A stretch of 64,000 nucleotides of DNA from Coturnix japonica (Eukaryota; Chordata; Aves; Galliformes; Phasianidae). Where the stretch lies: positions 496,001 through 560,000 of the forward strand of contig NC_029532.1 in NCBI RefSeq assembly GCF_001577835.2. The letters are read 5' to 3'. Position 1 is the first letter of the stretch. The number at the start of each line of letters is the position of its first letter. The notes beneath the pieces were generated by a model. The model did no database searches. It was not told the DNA's origin and worked only from the letters and a program-made list of their open reading frames with translations. Position numbers and translations under genes: made by a program. Shown one piece after another: positions 11,101 to 23,167 of the stretch.

Positions 11101-14100
11101 CGTCCTGGCATGACCGCAGCGAGGTCCTACACAGGGGTCTCAGCCCCACACTGCCACCATGCAGTGGGGCTCTGCTCACCCTACAGCTCATGAGCAGAGG
11201 ACATGATGTCTGCCTGCCCATACATTTAGGGGATGCACGTTGCCAGGGTGCAGGAAGAAATGCTCTGCCATGCCCTGCCCTGCCTGGGGGTGCTCCTGCT
11301 CAGGGACCCCCAGCACCACCCCAGGGCTCTGGAGGGGAAGATGGCCTTGTTGCATGGAATGTCTGGGGGAAGCCACAGCACCAGGCTGTGTTTGTGAGTG
11401 GAAATTTAATGCACCCGCCCTGGGTGCTGTGAGGCCGGCAGCTGTGGGAGGAAGGTGATGGCTGTGGCATGTGGTGTAGAGAAAGGCATTGGGCTGCGCT
11501 CATACTGCCTGCCCCTGAGGTTGGGACAGGATGGAAACCAGTGTAATGTGGGGCTTCAGGGCTGGCAGCTGCAGGACCAGGCACTGCCGTGCTCATCCTC
11601 AAACTGAGGCATACAGGGAGTCACGGCCTCCAGACACTGGAATTTGGCACAGCTCCCCACGTCCCACCCCAAGCGAGCAGCTCCATCCCAGGTGCCCACG
11701 TCCCCATGGTGGTGACACAGGGGATGTCCCTGTGCGTGGAGCAGTGCTGATACCACCACGGAGAGGGAAGGACGGGGTCTGCGGCACAGCCCGCAGCGGG
11801 GAGGGGCACGGCTAATTGGGATAATTGCTACAGCAGGCGAGGGGTGAGCGAGAAGGGGGAATGCCGGTGAGCAGCAGCAAACAAGGGGCCCTTGTGCATA
11901 GGCAGCCCCGGCACGCGGCCCCGGCTCCAGCCGGCAGCGAGAGCCAAACAAACGGGGACTGTTCGAGCAGAGCGAGGACAAGCGGGCGGCAGGACGGAAA
12001 GCAGAGCTCTGCTGAGAGCAACCCGGAGCCAAGGGCCTGGCTGGGAGCTGGGTGCTGAGTGGGCCCAGTGCTTCCCATGGGTACCGTGGCCCTGCTCCAG
12101 CCCAGCGCTTTGCTGGGGACAGGGCGGTGGTGTCCCCATGCTGTCCCCAGGGCAGGGACTGGCGGAGCAAAGGCAAAGTTCTGAGAGGCACCGGGTTAGC
12201 ACAGAGGTGGCAGCCATTCCCTTCCCACCGAGGCTGTCCCCAGCACGTGGAATTCCCCATCATGGAAAAAATAACAGGAAACAGCCTAAAAACGTCCCCG
12301 GTTGTAGCTGATGTGACATCTCCATGTGGTGTGGCACAGCTGAACCACGAGGTCACAGCGTTGCTGTGCACAGCTGCTCACAGTGAAACCAAAAGTGGTT
12401 GAGCATGGCTGTGTGTCAGTGCTGCTGCCAGCATCTCGCCTGGCCCCTCTGTCTGCAGGAAGCGATTTCTCAGCTCAGAAGACCACTGACATTTGAGGCA
12501 GGAGTTCTGTGGCCGTGCACGTGAGCTGCTGGGCCAGGTGTCCCCAGCTGGGCTTCTCAGGGCCATTTCCCAGTGCACAAACGCTTCTTGGCAGCACTCC
12601 GGGCTGCTCCCAGCTTGGACTGAGGGATGGCAGCCACAGCCCAGGGACCCAAATCCCATCCTGTGTTGCTTCCCCAGGTGGGCTTTTGCCAAGAGTGCAG
12701 TGCTGTGGGGCCGCCCTGCAGCAGCTCCATCCCCACGTCCCCGTTAGGAATTCTGTGCACAGACAGAGCTGCTGGGACACTGTGTGGGTGCTGGAGTGTG
12801 ATGCTGATCAAAGCACCTCAGCTCCATTTGCTGCTTCTGTGCAGCTTCCCAGCCCCAGCACTGGGCTGCAGGGAGGAGACGGGAAGGACTTGCTCCAGGC
12901 CAGGAAATCCTTGCTTTCTCCCACAGCCCGGCCACAGTGGGCAGCCACAATGCAAGTTTCCCTGTGCTGCTGCCAAGCCCCCATGTGAGCTGGGCCGGGA
13001 GCCACGGGGGAAAGGGACAGCACACGGGTGCAGGCAGTGATAAGGAAAACGGCTGCTGGCCCGGTTCCTGTGTGGGGACAGCCGGCAGATGGCCAGGTGG
13101 GGCCGACCCATGCGGTGCCGGTCCAAAGTGCTGAGCAGGTCTGATGGCTGTGAGAGCCCTGGGACGGGAGCGCTGTCTCCAGGGGAAGGATACCCAGTGG
13201 TGGGACTGCCTGTGGTGTCCTGACAGAGGGTTTGTGATGGTTCTCAGGGCTCAGGTGGGGTGAGGTGTCCTGTGAGATCATTGTAGGTTTTGGTGTTTGT
13301 GAAAATAAGCTCAGAGTTGGTCATGCAGGGCTGTGCTGCAGTGTGAGAGCTGGCACACAACAAGCAGCATCCTGCAACCAGTGGGGCTGCCTCGGGGTGG
13401 GTTGCTGTCCCCACAGCCATGTACTGCATGTCCCACCGCTGTGGTCAGCTCTGTCCCTGCAGCACTCACTGTGCCACAGACCTGCTGGGCGCTGCCTGCA
13501 CCGGGGACACCAGGACCTGCAGGGAGCACAGTGCCTGGTGCCCTCCAGAGCTCTGCTCCTTAGGGCTTTTGTGCAGCCCCATATTCCTGCGTGCTGCCTC
13601 TGCCAGTGGGGCTTCTTCTCTCTCATGTCCATCAGAGAATGGATGCATGGAAACAGAGCACCCATGCTGTGGCCACGGAAGCCTCCTCTCCAGCACCTTG
13701 CCCAGGACCTGGGCTGGTTCCTGCCTTTCAGTTGCATTTTTTTTTCTGCCAACAGCTGCAGAAAATGAGGCAGTTCTGCAGTGATCACACGCCTTATTTC
13801 TCCTCGGCCGTTTGCTTGCAGTGATTGTGCAGTTCCTAAGCAACCATCGGCTGCAGCAAGTCTGGTCCCAAATCACAGCAGTCCCAAACCACAGCCGGGT
13901 CCGGTGCTCAGAGCTCCTGCCCATAATTTCCATATGTGCAAAGTAAGTGCCAGGTGTGCGGCTGCAGCTCCCAGCTGGCAGCGTCTGTCCCTTGCACAGT
14001 GCTGGACAGACAGACACTGAAGGATTTTGCCTCGTGGCTGCCACAGGATGGATGATTTCTGGGGACAGGAGGAGGAGCGATGCTTTTGGATGCTGCCAAG

Positions 14101-14540
14101 GGCAGATCCAGGCTTTCTGCTCTGAATTGCCCTCCTAGGAAATGACGTGGTGGCCAAAGGAGTGATGTGCTTCCCACGGGGTCAGGGCAGGGTGCCCAGG
14201 CTGGTGCCCACCTGCAGAGCCCCCCTTGTGCTCATGGCATTTATAGGGTCCCTCTGCCATGGAGATGCTTTGGGATGAGGGCTCTCCCCATTGTTCCCAG
14301 GATGGAGAGGGGTCATCACTGCCACCCCGTCTGTCCCCAGCAGCATGACCCTGTGGTTCTCAGTGTGTGAAAACCTCCACCTCCTCCTCCACCAGGTTCT
14401 CAGCATCTGCCAGAAGAAAGCAAGATCAGCTCTATTTCCTCCCATTTACACCCCAGCCTGCCCAGACAGAGTAAAGCCCTCATCTTGTCGGGCATCCTTG
14501 CAGGGATTAAAGACAGAGCTGGCACAAGACCAGATCACCC
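8151..14540. other. Gene-free stretch
   Basis: 6.4 kb with no frame that carries a recognisable domain and no clear repeat family. A moderately CpG-rich patch at about 11760-12010 includes two TAATTG motifs. The short minus-strand frame at 9042-9311 has a hydrophobic run but no family resemblance. I see nothing else that I can support. Confidence 0.5.
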
Positions 14541-14599
14541 ATTGGTAAATGGAGGCTGGGAAGCAGCAGGCCGCCAGGTCTGGAGCAGGAGAGCAGCAG

Positions 14600-15450
14600 A
14601 CAGGGCTGAGATGGCTTCCGGAGGCTGCAAAGAGCCGAGCCGGCGCCGGAGGCTGCGTGCAACGAGATTATCCAGGAGAGCGTGGGCTGGGCCAGAGCAT
14701 CCCCCGGCGCTGCCAGATGCCACGGAGGGACAAGGGGCGGGGGGGGCGGACTTCGGGTGGAGGCTGTGCTGACAGCAGAGGCTGCAGCGCTCTCCGAAGC
14801 GCCAGCAACGGGATCTTCGCTCTTGAGACCCCTGGGGAGAGAACGGGCAAGGGGGACCCCCGCAGGTGGCGGTGAGCGGGGCGATGGATGGGGCAGAGCG
14901 CAGGGCAGCAGCTGCCGGGTCCCGCAGCGACACCGCCCGTGCGAGCAGCGACACAGCGGGCAGCGGGACGGCAGGCAGGACGGTGCGATGTGGGCTTTTA
15001 AGCCTACATCTCAAAAAGCGCAGGAGCCTTTCCATGAGGAGTCAGCTCCGCGTTGCCATCAGGAGCTGCGGGTTCTTCCCACCCAGCGCTGGGTGCCGCA
15101 GTGCCGGCAGCCTCCCGGTCCCCGTGCTGGAGGGAAACTGAGGCACGGAGCCGGGCGGGCTCTGCTGGAGCCCTGGAGAGTCCCGACCTCGCAGCTTTCC
15201 CAAAGCCCACCCCGGGCTCCGTATCCGGTCCCGCCGCTCCCGGATCCCCCCAGCCCCACTCACCCGGCGCTGTGGATCCCGGCGCTCTGCGCGCTGCTCC
15301 CCTCGGCGGGGCCAGCCGGGAAGCGTAGTTCTGTCCCGCAGAACCCGGAGGAGGGGGCAGGTCGCTTTGCAAAGTGCTGTGGGAAACGTAGTTCTGGTCT
15401 CGGAGGGGTCAGCACGCGGCTGGAGCTGGGGGACCTGCAGTGGCCCCGTG
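14600..15450. promoter_or_regulatory. CpG-rich promoter-like region with two ZNF143-type sites
   Basis: CpG-rich sequence containing two same-orientation matches to the ZNF143/THAP11 (SBS) element at 15311-15329 and 15374-15392. Read on the minus strand they are ACTACGCTTCCCGGCTGGC and ACTACGTTTCCCACAGCAC. Such sites usually mark active CpG-island promoters close to the start site. No coding gene is visible beside it. It may be an upstream promoter of CYSRT1 or drive a noncoding transcript. Confidence 0.55.
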
Positions 15451-16100
15451 CTACCCCACAGCGTGTTTGGCCACTGACACAGAAGAAACCATGGAGCTGT
15501 GCCCATACCTGGGGATGGGACATCCGTCCCCAAGCACCTGACATGAGGATGTAGTCCATAGGAACACAGCCCAGAGTCCTGCAGCCTGCAGCAAAACGCC
15601 CACTCAGGACCCACGGGTGACGCACAGGGCACTGGAAATCAGCATCTCCTCTTGCAGCACTTTGGTCCAGAAGTCCCCAGCTTCACGCCAGCTGTGCCTC
15701 TCATCCACCCTCCCTGTGTGCTTCACTCTCTAAAGATGCCCTGAGGGCAGGCACAGGCTAAAGCCCCCCAAACTCATTGTGGAAAATGTTCAGTGGGTAC
15801 CAGCTCATATGAAGCCAAGGTCTCACCACAGAACTGCCTGTATCCTGCCCAGTGTCCGTCTCTCTACAGCAGACAGTTCTGATCCAGCCTTTTTGGTTTG
15901 TGCCACTCTCACCGCCCTACCCACAGGGACAGGGACCTCAGTGGGGACCTGGCACTGGGGAGGGACACAGGCAGGCAGAGCGCAAGAGACCCCCGGGAGA
16001 CGTTGCTCAGGGGGTTGGGAGCAGGAGGAGCGTGGAAGGGAGCTGCGGGGTGCGGAGGGTGCGGTGCGCGGTGCCCCTGCCCGCTGCCCGTGCCAGTGCC
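15451..16100. other. Intergenic stretch before CYSRT1
   Basis: No coding frame of note. It lies between the ZNF143-site region and the CYSRT1 5' exon, and an upstream CYSRT1 leader exon could be hidden here. Confidence 0.4.
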
Positions 16101-16228
16101 CAGCGCCCAGGGGCCGGGCGGGGCGGTCCGGGGCGGTCCGTGCTGTGCTGTGCTGTGCTGTGCCGCCGCAGGAGGAAGCGCAGCCCGGGGCAGAAGCGCC
16201 GCGCAGCCGGACGGAGCCGCTGGGCTCG
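16100..16228 (+). promoter_or_regulatory. CYSRT1: Candidate CYSRT1 promoter and 5' noncoding exon
   Basis: GC-rich sequence with GGGCGG-like boxes and a short GCTGT tandem repeat (about 16139-16161). It ends in a good donor, CTCG|GTGAGT, with GT at 16229-16230. This pairs with the TTGCAG acceptor at 16583-16584, just before the exon holding the CYSRT1 ATG. The exon's 5' end is not defined. Confidence 0.5.
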
Positions 16229-16625
16229 GTGAGTTACCGGCAGCCCCCTGCCCCGCCTTCTCCGCCTGCCCCCCTCCGCGGCCCCCTGCCCCGTTTCCTT
16301 TCTTCCCACCTGTCCTGTGCCCTCCCTCCCCCGTCTGTCCTCCGGCTTTTCTAACTCCCCCCGTTCTCCCAGACTTGCTCTCCCGAAGCAGCCGCCCCAC
16401 CTGCCCCCATGGCTCTGCCCAGGTGTCCCCCTCGCCGCCCCCCAGCTCTGAGGGCCATACGGACGGGTTTTGGGTTCCTGTGGGGCTGTCAGGGAGATGG
16501 GAGCACTCTGCTCCCCACTGTCCCCGCAGGTACCTACCCCACGGTCCCCCCGTGCCCTGGCTTCATGGGGTCCCTGCCTTGCAGGTGGTGGGGACTGAGC
16601 GCTGCCATCAGGCAGAGACGGGGAC

Positions 16626-17009
16626 ATGGATCGTGGTGTTACCCTGGAGAACCCCTACGCCAGTGTGAACATCCCCCGGTCCCAGTTCCAGCAGAGCTTC
16701 ATCACTCGCTACCTGGAGGATGAGCCTGCATCACCCACCGTCATTGCCAACCCCGCCGTCGTGCCCGTGTACAGCACAGAGGAGCAGGCAGGCAGCTGGG
16801 ATAAGCAGCCCATTTCCACAGAGAAGTCCTGGTCCCGGCCTTACAATCCCTATGCCAGCATGAAGATGCCCAATGGGGAATCACCCAACTCCTTCTACAC
16901 TGTCACCCTGGACAAGCCACCCAAGGGCCATGGGCATGAAGATGGTGGGAGGAGCGGCTGCCGCAGGTGCTGCCCCTGCTGCAGAAAGTGCTGCTGTGTC
17001 GTCTCCTAA
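16626..17009 (+). CDS. CYSRT1: CYSRT1, cysteine-rich tail protein 1
   Basis: A 127-residue single-exon frame. The family hallmark is a Cys-rich C-terminus: residues 111-127 contain eight Cys and end in CCCVVS, close to the mammalian CCCCVIS ending. The N-terminal NPYAS motif (residues 9-13) matches NPYA of mammalian CYSRT1 and recurs at 74-78. Human CYSRT1 is a little longer (about 144 residues). The mammalian protein is an epithelial protein linked to the cornified envelope; the bird role is unknown. The start is supported by the NPYA homology just after it and by the acceptor at 16583-16584. RNF208 lies upstream in the opposite orientation and RNF224 downstream, the same trio as in human 9q34.3. 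Confidence 0.93.
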   Translation: MDRGVTLENPYASVNIPRSQFQQSFITRYLEDEPASPTVIANPAVVPVYSTEEQAGSWDKQPISTEKSWSRPYNPYASMKMPNGESPNSFYTVTLDKPPKGHGHEDGGRSGCRRCCPCCRKCCCVVS

Positions 17010-17829
17010 GGGGACAGGTGGGACGTGCAGGGATGTGGCCACCCGGCCTGGGCACCCCAGTTTGCTGCCCCATCGCCTGCTCTGGCTGCTGGGAGGTGAC
17101 ACTGTCTGGTTTTCACCCATGAACTGTGCAGTCAAATGCGTCGGTGATGGAAACCTGCAGCATCCTGAGAGCTCAGAGTGGAGTGTGGGGGAGAAGGATG
17201 GATCTGCTGACCCAACAGAGACCAAGGGACCCTGGGGACAATGTGTGCCAACGTGGATGCCACTGAGAACTGCTCACACTGGGGATCGTGCTGAGCTGAG
17301 CTTCCCACTCTGCCCTGTCTGGGGACCAGTGCGGAGGGGTCAGGGATGAGTTCCTGGCTGGTTCTGGGACACCCTGCCCTCTCCCAGCAGCATCCCCATG
17401 CAGTGTCACAGAGTGCTGCACTGATGAGCTCAGGGGGTATCACCTCTCCTTACCGTGCTGCCCGCCTGACAGAGGGAAGGAGGCAGGAGAGACAGACAGA
17501 CAAAGCACAGCTGAGTGCTGGCAGCACTCCGGAGCAGAGTTGGCACAGTGCAGTACTGGGGTGCCAGGATTCTTTGCTGTGCCATACAAAGCTGCCAGTG
17601 CACCATCCTCAGCCCTCTGCCACTGCTGAGCACTGAGAGCAGTGAGAGCGGGGCCCTCTGCCCTCCTTACAGCACACCAAGGCAGCTCAGCACTCAGGTC
17701 TGGGCTGGGGAACAAACCAGCCCTTGTCCTGGGGCAGCTGCGTAAGCGCTCATGGTGGCTGTGGGGATGGGGCAGGGGCCTGGAAAAAGCGCGGGTGTGA
17801 GCGGATGACTTCAGCGCACCACAAATAAA
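17010..17829 (+). other. CYSRT1: CYSRT1 3' UTR with AATAAA
   Basis: The first canonical AATAAA on the + strand after the CYSRT1 stop is at 17824-17829, giving a UTR of about 0.8 kb. No other feature is seen in it. The 3' end is inferred. Confidence 0.5.
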
Positions 17830-18930
17830 TGACAGCCACCTCCTGCCCTGCCAAGGTACGCCTCTTCCCTCTGCCCTTGCTTTTCCGGGATCCTCAAGTT
17901 ACTTCTTGCTTCTCCAGCTGGGCCCTGCAGTGCAGTGCGGGGGGCACACAGTCCTCGCCTTTCCTCAAGCCTTAACTCCCTCACTGCTGGCTGAGCTCCC
18001 CATCTCACTGGTGCCAGCCCCCCTTCAGTGTCCCCCTACCTGGCTGCTTCCAGCACAGCCAGCTGCTGCCAAGATGGGGACGCTGCCCAGTGCTTGGCCT
18101 GGCTCTGTGTGTCATTTGGGCCCTTGGAAAGAGAGAATTCAGCTTTGCGGGGAATGGGGAAGGGCTGGGGTCCTGGCTGGGGCAGCTGGGGCCTGGGGAC
18201 CTTCATGGCACTGCCTGGGCTGGCTGCTACTCCTGGGATGCAGCACTGGCAGCTCACCACTCCTCAGGTTCCCACTACCCCTTGTTTCCCACTACTCCTC
18301 TGTTCCCATCACCCCAAGACCTCTGGGGCTAGAGAGGCAGAGGACTTGGATGGTTTCTGCCAGCCTGGCTCTTCCACCTGGCCCACATCCCACGCTGATG
18401 GGTGCCAGAGGGTGTTGCCTCTTGCAGGACCATGCTGGCAGGGATGCGGTTCCACACACATCCTGCACAAGGAGCTCTTGTCTGTCCACTGGCAGTGCTG
18501 ACAGGGAGACAAGCAGCGCTGACACAGAAACAAGCTGACCCTCCCACCCGTGTTTGCTTTGTGGGCTCCCTGTCCTGGCTGTCAGCCCTTCCCCACCCAG
18601 AGCCCACCCGCAGTGTGGAGGCGGTGTCGTGCTGGTGACACACAGTGCTGACATGTGGGGATGCGCCGTGGGGCAGAGCCCGGCTCCCACAGCAGCTCTG
18701 TGTAACTGCTGCCCTTCGCTCCGGGTAACCTTGGGCTGATGACAAACACGGCTGCAGGGCGCTGCCTGCCAGCCCCTGGGCAATGATTAAGCTGAAGGCA
18801 GAGGGAGGACTGCGAGGAGTGGGATGGGCAGAGCAGGGTTTGGGGATGGGCACTGGGATGGCCATGTGGGGCTGTGGGTGATGCTGGTAGTGGGGCCAGT
18901 GGGTGCTGCCTGAGTTCATGGGATCATGAA
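17830..18930. other. Intergenic stretch, nothing recognised
   Basis: No domain-bearing frame and no clear repeat family. Confidence 0.45.
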
Positions 18931-18934
18931 TTCC

Positions 18935-19665
18935 ATAGAATCATAGAAACATAGAACATCATAGAATCATAGAATCATAGGCTTCTTCCCAGGAGATCTC
19001 GTCCAACAGCTCCTTAAACAGCCTGAAGTTCGCTCTCCTGAATTTCAGGGTCCTGACTCCACTTTTTGCCAGGCCCACATTCCTTAAGATCATGAACTCA
19101 ATCAGGGCATGGTCGCTGCAGCCCAGGCTGCCTCCCATCTTTGTGTCTTCAATGATCTCCGTGTTGGTGAGCACCAGGTCCAGCAATGCTTCACCTCTGA
19201 TCTTTCTGTACAAGTTATCATCAAAGGATTCCAGGAGTCTCCTGGATTGCTTACAGCTTGCTGTGTTGTTTTCCCAGCAGACATCTGGGTGGTTGAAATC
19301 CCCCATCAGGATGAGAGCCTGTGAGTATGGCACTTCTTGTTACTGAAACAAGAAAGTTTAGGCAATAAGTTCCCTATGATCACAGGGCCTGCAGCAGCCC
19401 CTGACCACCAGCTGTCCTTTACTGATCCCATCCCTAATCTTAACCCACAGGCTCTCCACCTGTTCCTGACTGTTTCTCAGAGGCAGCTCCTCACAGTCTA
19501 TCCACTTTTTAACACAGAGGGCAACTCCCCCACCCCTCCTACCTCTCCTATCCCTTTACAAAGGCTTATAGCCCTCAACGGTGGCATTCCAGTGATGCGA
19601 ACCATCCCACCATGCTTCCATGACAGCAATAAGGTCACAGTTTTCCAACTGCACCACGGTTCCCA
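18935..19665 (-). mobile_element. CR1 LINE, internally deleted
   Basis: Minus-strand sequence encodes part of the CR1 ORF2 endonuclease. One stretch reads LENCDLIAVMEAWWDGSHHW (about 19600-19660), then a frame-shifted region, then LILMGDFNHPDVCW and LGCSDHALIEF (18959-19333). At its low-coordinate end it passes straight from the endonuclease into CR1 3'-terminal ATTCTATG-type repeats (18935-18980). The reverse transcriptase region and 3' UTR are therefore missing. It is inactive and old enough to carry several frame breaks. CR1 is the main LINE of bird genomes. Confidence 0.9.
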
Positions 19666-22150
19666 ACCCCTCTTACTTATTTCTTGTGCTCTGTGCTTTG
19701 GAATAGGGGCACTTCTCTATAGAGGTGGGGTGTTGGCAGGGTGCTGGGTGCAGGGAAGGTGCTGCTGTCCCATTTGGGTGCGGTGTGGGTGGTGATGTGC
19801 AGCTCTGGCTCATCTGCACCAGACCTTTGCACTCTGCAGATGGGGCCTCTCCCTGTTCTGCAGTGCCAAAGGTCCCCACGGCTCCCGGGGACAGTTTGTG
19901 GCTGAGTGCTGGGAACAGATTGCTTTTCCCACCCACTGGTTGCTGCTCATTGCCCTGTGCCTGGGTTTGGGTGTCTCTGCAGGGCACACAGAGCTGAGCT
20001 GGTTTCAGGCAGCATGCCCAGCACCATGACCGGGTGGCTTCAGAGACTCCACAGCCCCTCTGTGCAGGTACTTACTGAAGGGATCCCCCTGAGCCAGCTC
20101 TCCTTGCCAGCTTTGGGACATGCAGGACATCCCCACGCTGCCGGGTGCCCAGCCGTCCCCAGGCAGATGGGTGTTGAATGACCCATCGCCCATCTGTACA
20201 CCCAGCGCTGCCCTGGCTGCCAGCATGGGGGTGCCACCCCCCAGCCGGTCCCGGCAGTGGGAGCCCATCCAGTGGGTGCTGCTGGTGACACGTCAGGATA
20301 CGGCCGCTCCGACCCCAGAGCTGCGGTGCTGTCCTGCTCCCGAGCACGGGGGTCAGGGTCGGGCTCTCCTTCAGAGCCCAATGAAGTTCTCGGTCTCCAG
20401 CTCTCTTAACCCCCCTCCTCTATTCGCCCCACCCCGGCACTTGCAGCTATGGCAGCGTGGGTACGAGTTAGGAACCCATTCCTGCCTGCATTGCTGCCTG
20501 CTGCCCTCTCCTGCCCGCAGGCAGAAGTGCTGCGGGTTCCTGGCCGTGCTCTTCGGGATCCCGGATTCGCCTCTTCAATTCCTCCGCTCTCCTGCCCGAC
20601 TGTGACACCGCTGTTGGCCCCGGTGCGGTGCAGGGGCTGTGGGACAGTGGCTGCCGCTACCCCTGGGCCAGGCACCAGCACGGACCTGGCAGGTGTCCCC
20701 AAGGGACCAGGGTCTCCCCACCAGGTCTGATGATGAGCATCATTCCCAGAAGAGCAGAGGACTCCGACACCGAAGCTGGCAGCCCCAGACGCAAGAGCAG
20801 GGACAGGGCAGCAGGGCATGGATGGGGCTTCAATGGCTTTTCCAGGGAGCCGGCCTGCCAGTGTCCCCCTGCTCCTGGCCAACGCTGAGCATCTCTGAGC
20901 TGCTGCCACCAGCAGAGCTGTGCTGGGCCACCTGCCCCTCCACGGTCAGCAGGGACACTGGACACCCAGCACAGCTCAGGTGCCACACTCCTTCCCCACT
21001 CCTCTGCCAGTTCCTGCCCAATTCAGTCCTCCTCACCCCCCTGCTGATCTTCCTCTCGCAGCCATCACCTCCAGGCGCTGCACGGGCACTGTCTCCCTGT
21101 ACTGCCCTGCACATGGAACCCACACGCCAAGCAGAAGCCGTGGTGCTCCCTGTAGCAGACCCAGCCCCCCAAGCCCAGCCCTTGTTGTCCTCACCCTTTG
21201 GTGACAGCTGTCCCATGCATGTCCCAGAGCATCCGCAGGGCAATGGGACTTCTGCTGGCTGACATCTGCCCAGATGTGCATGAGGGTGGGGAAGACTCTG
21301 CTGCTGCTCAGGCACAGCCTATGTCCCTCAGTGTTTCCGCCTGTTCTCACAGGGGCAGTTACTCCTGCTAATGAGGTAGAGCAGGTGGCTAATAAATGCT
21401 CCCAGGAATAGAGGCAGGGCTTAGATTTCAGAGGGTTTTGTTATCTGGGTGCTTGTAACCCAATCTCCCAGGCTTGGCTTCCAGGAGCAGATCTGATACT
21501 CGTCTGCCCCTGAAAGGTGAGCTCCTTCACACCACACAGCCGCCCGTGGCTGCCAGACCCAATGCTGCTCCCAGGACGGCCACAGCCCCCCGGGGTGGTG
21601 CAGCCCCTCTACCACCTCCCCTGAGGACCTGGGGAGGAGAGCATCCAGGTAGGGATGGGGGACAGGAATGGGGGAAGAAGGGGTGCCCACGTGGATCAAA
21701 ATGCCTCTTTAGAGAGGAAGTGGGGTCCTGGTGGTCTCTGGGAGAGGGTTGCAAATGTGTTGAGATGATGTTGGACCCCCAGGTTCCTCCCCGTCAACCT
21801 GCATGTTCCCTGCTGCTGGTATCCATGGCACAGTGCTCCAGGGCTGGCATGGAGCAGGGCTGTGGCATGGCTTGGCCATCAGTGCACAGCTCCCACCTCC
21901 TCCCCACTCCATGGTGCTCACTGACCCATAGCCCCATGCTGGCAACTGGGATCTGTCCACCCTCAGACCCTTTGGGAGGGAAGGGGCATTCAGCACAGCT
22001 CACAGTGGGGACACAGGGTGGCACAGGGAAAGCACAGCCCCACGCATGTGGGCACCCCAGAGCCCACCATAGGGCAGGGCCCCAGTAGCCCCAGGGACCC
22101 ACAGCCACTCCAACTGCATGGAGCTGCTTCCTGCAGTTCACCTACATGCT
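19666..22150. other. Intergenic stretch upstream of RNF224
   Basis: No coding gene recognised. An orphan AATAAA lies at 21391-21396 on the + strand. A CCAG|GTAGGG sequence at about 21645-21654 could be a donor for an RNF224 leader exon, but nothing else supports it. Confidence 0.4.
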
Positions 22151-22178
22151 GATGCCTTTTCCCCCGCTTTAGGACTGA

Positions 22179-22709
<531 letters not shown>

Positions 22710-23167
22710 ATGTGGGGACATGAGGACAGCAGGGTTTGGTGGAGTGAAGCACAGCATCCTGTGCCCCCACACTGAGCTCCTGGGGTGCTGTCTGGGTCAC
22801 ATTGTGGGAATCCCCATGCCATGCCCCAGGCTCATTGAGGATGGCAGTGGTGGGGTTGTTCTGGTGGCTTAGGAAAGGCTCCAGCTTGTCCATGGTCTGT
22901 TTCCCATCCTGCTGGGATTTGGGCTGCAGCAGGAGGGGATGAGGGTGATCCCATCCTTCATCCTGCCAACTGACCCCTCTGACAGCTCCAAACCTGCTAC
23001 AGCCATCACAGATGCCCCTGGGCCTGGCGTCACAGCTTCTCTGTGCATGCAGCTCTATAATGGGGACACCTTCACCAGGACAGGGGGCGTGGGAGCCTGG
23101 CACAGCACAGTGACTCAGGGATGCTCCAGGGAGTGTCCCACAGCCTGAAGGTCCTATGTCCATTAAA
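22710..23167 (+). other. RNF224: RNF224 3' UTR with ATTAAA
   Basis: ATTAAA at 23162-23167 is the first plausible polyA signal after the stop. The interval holds no other feature. Confidence 0.45.

Noticed and set aside
18779-18935. Possible extension of the CR1 element to lower coordinates
   Set aside because: The ATTCTATG-type terminal repeats mark the 3' end; sequence beyond shows no CR1 similarity.
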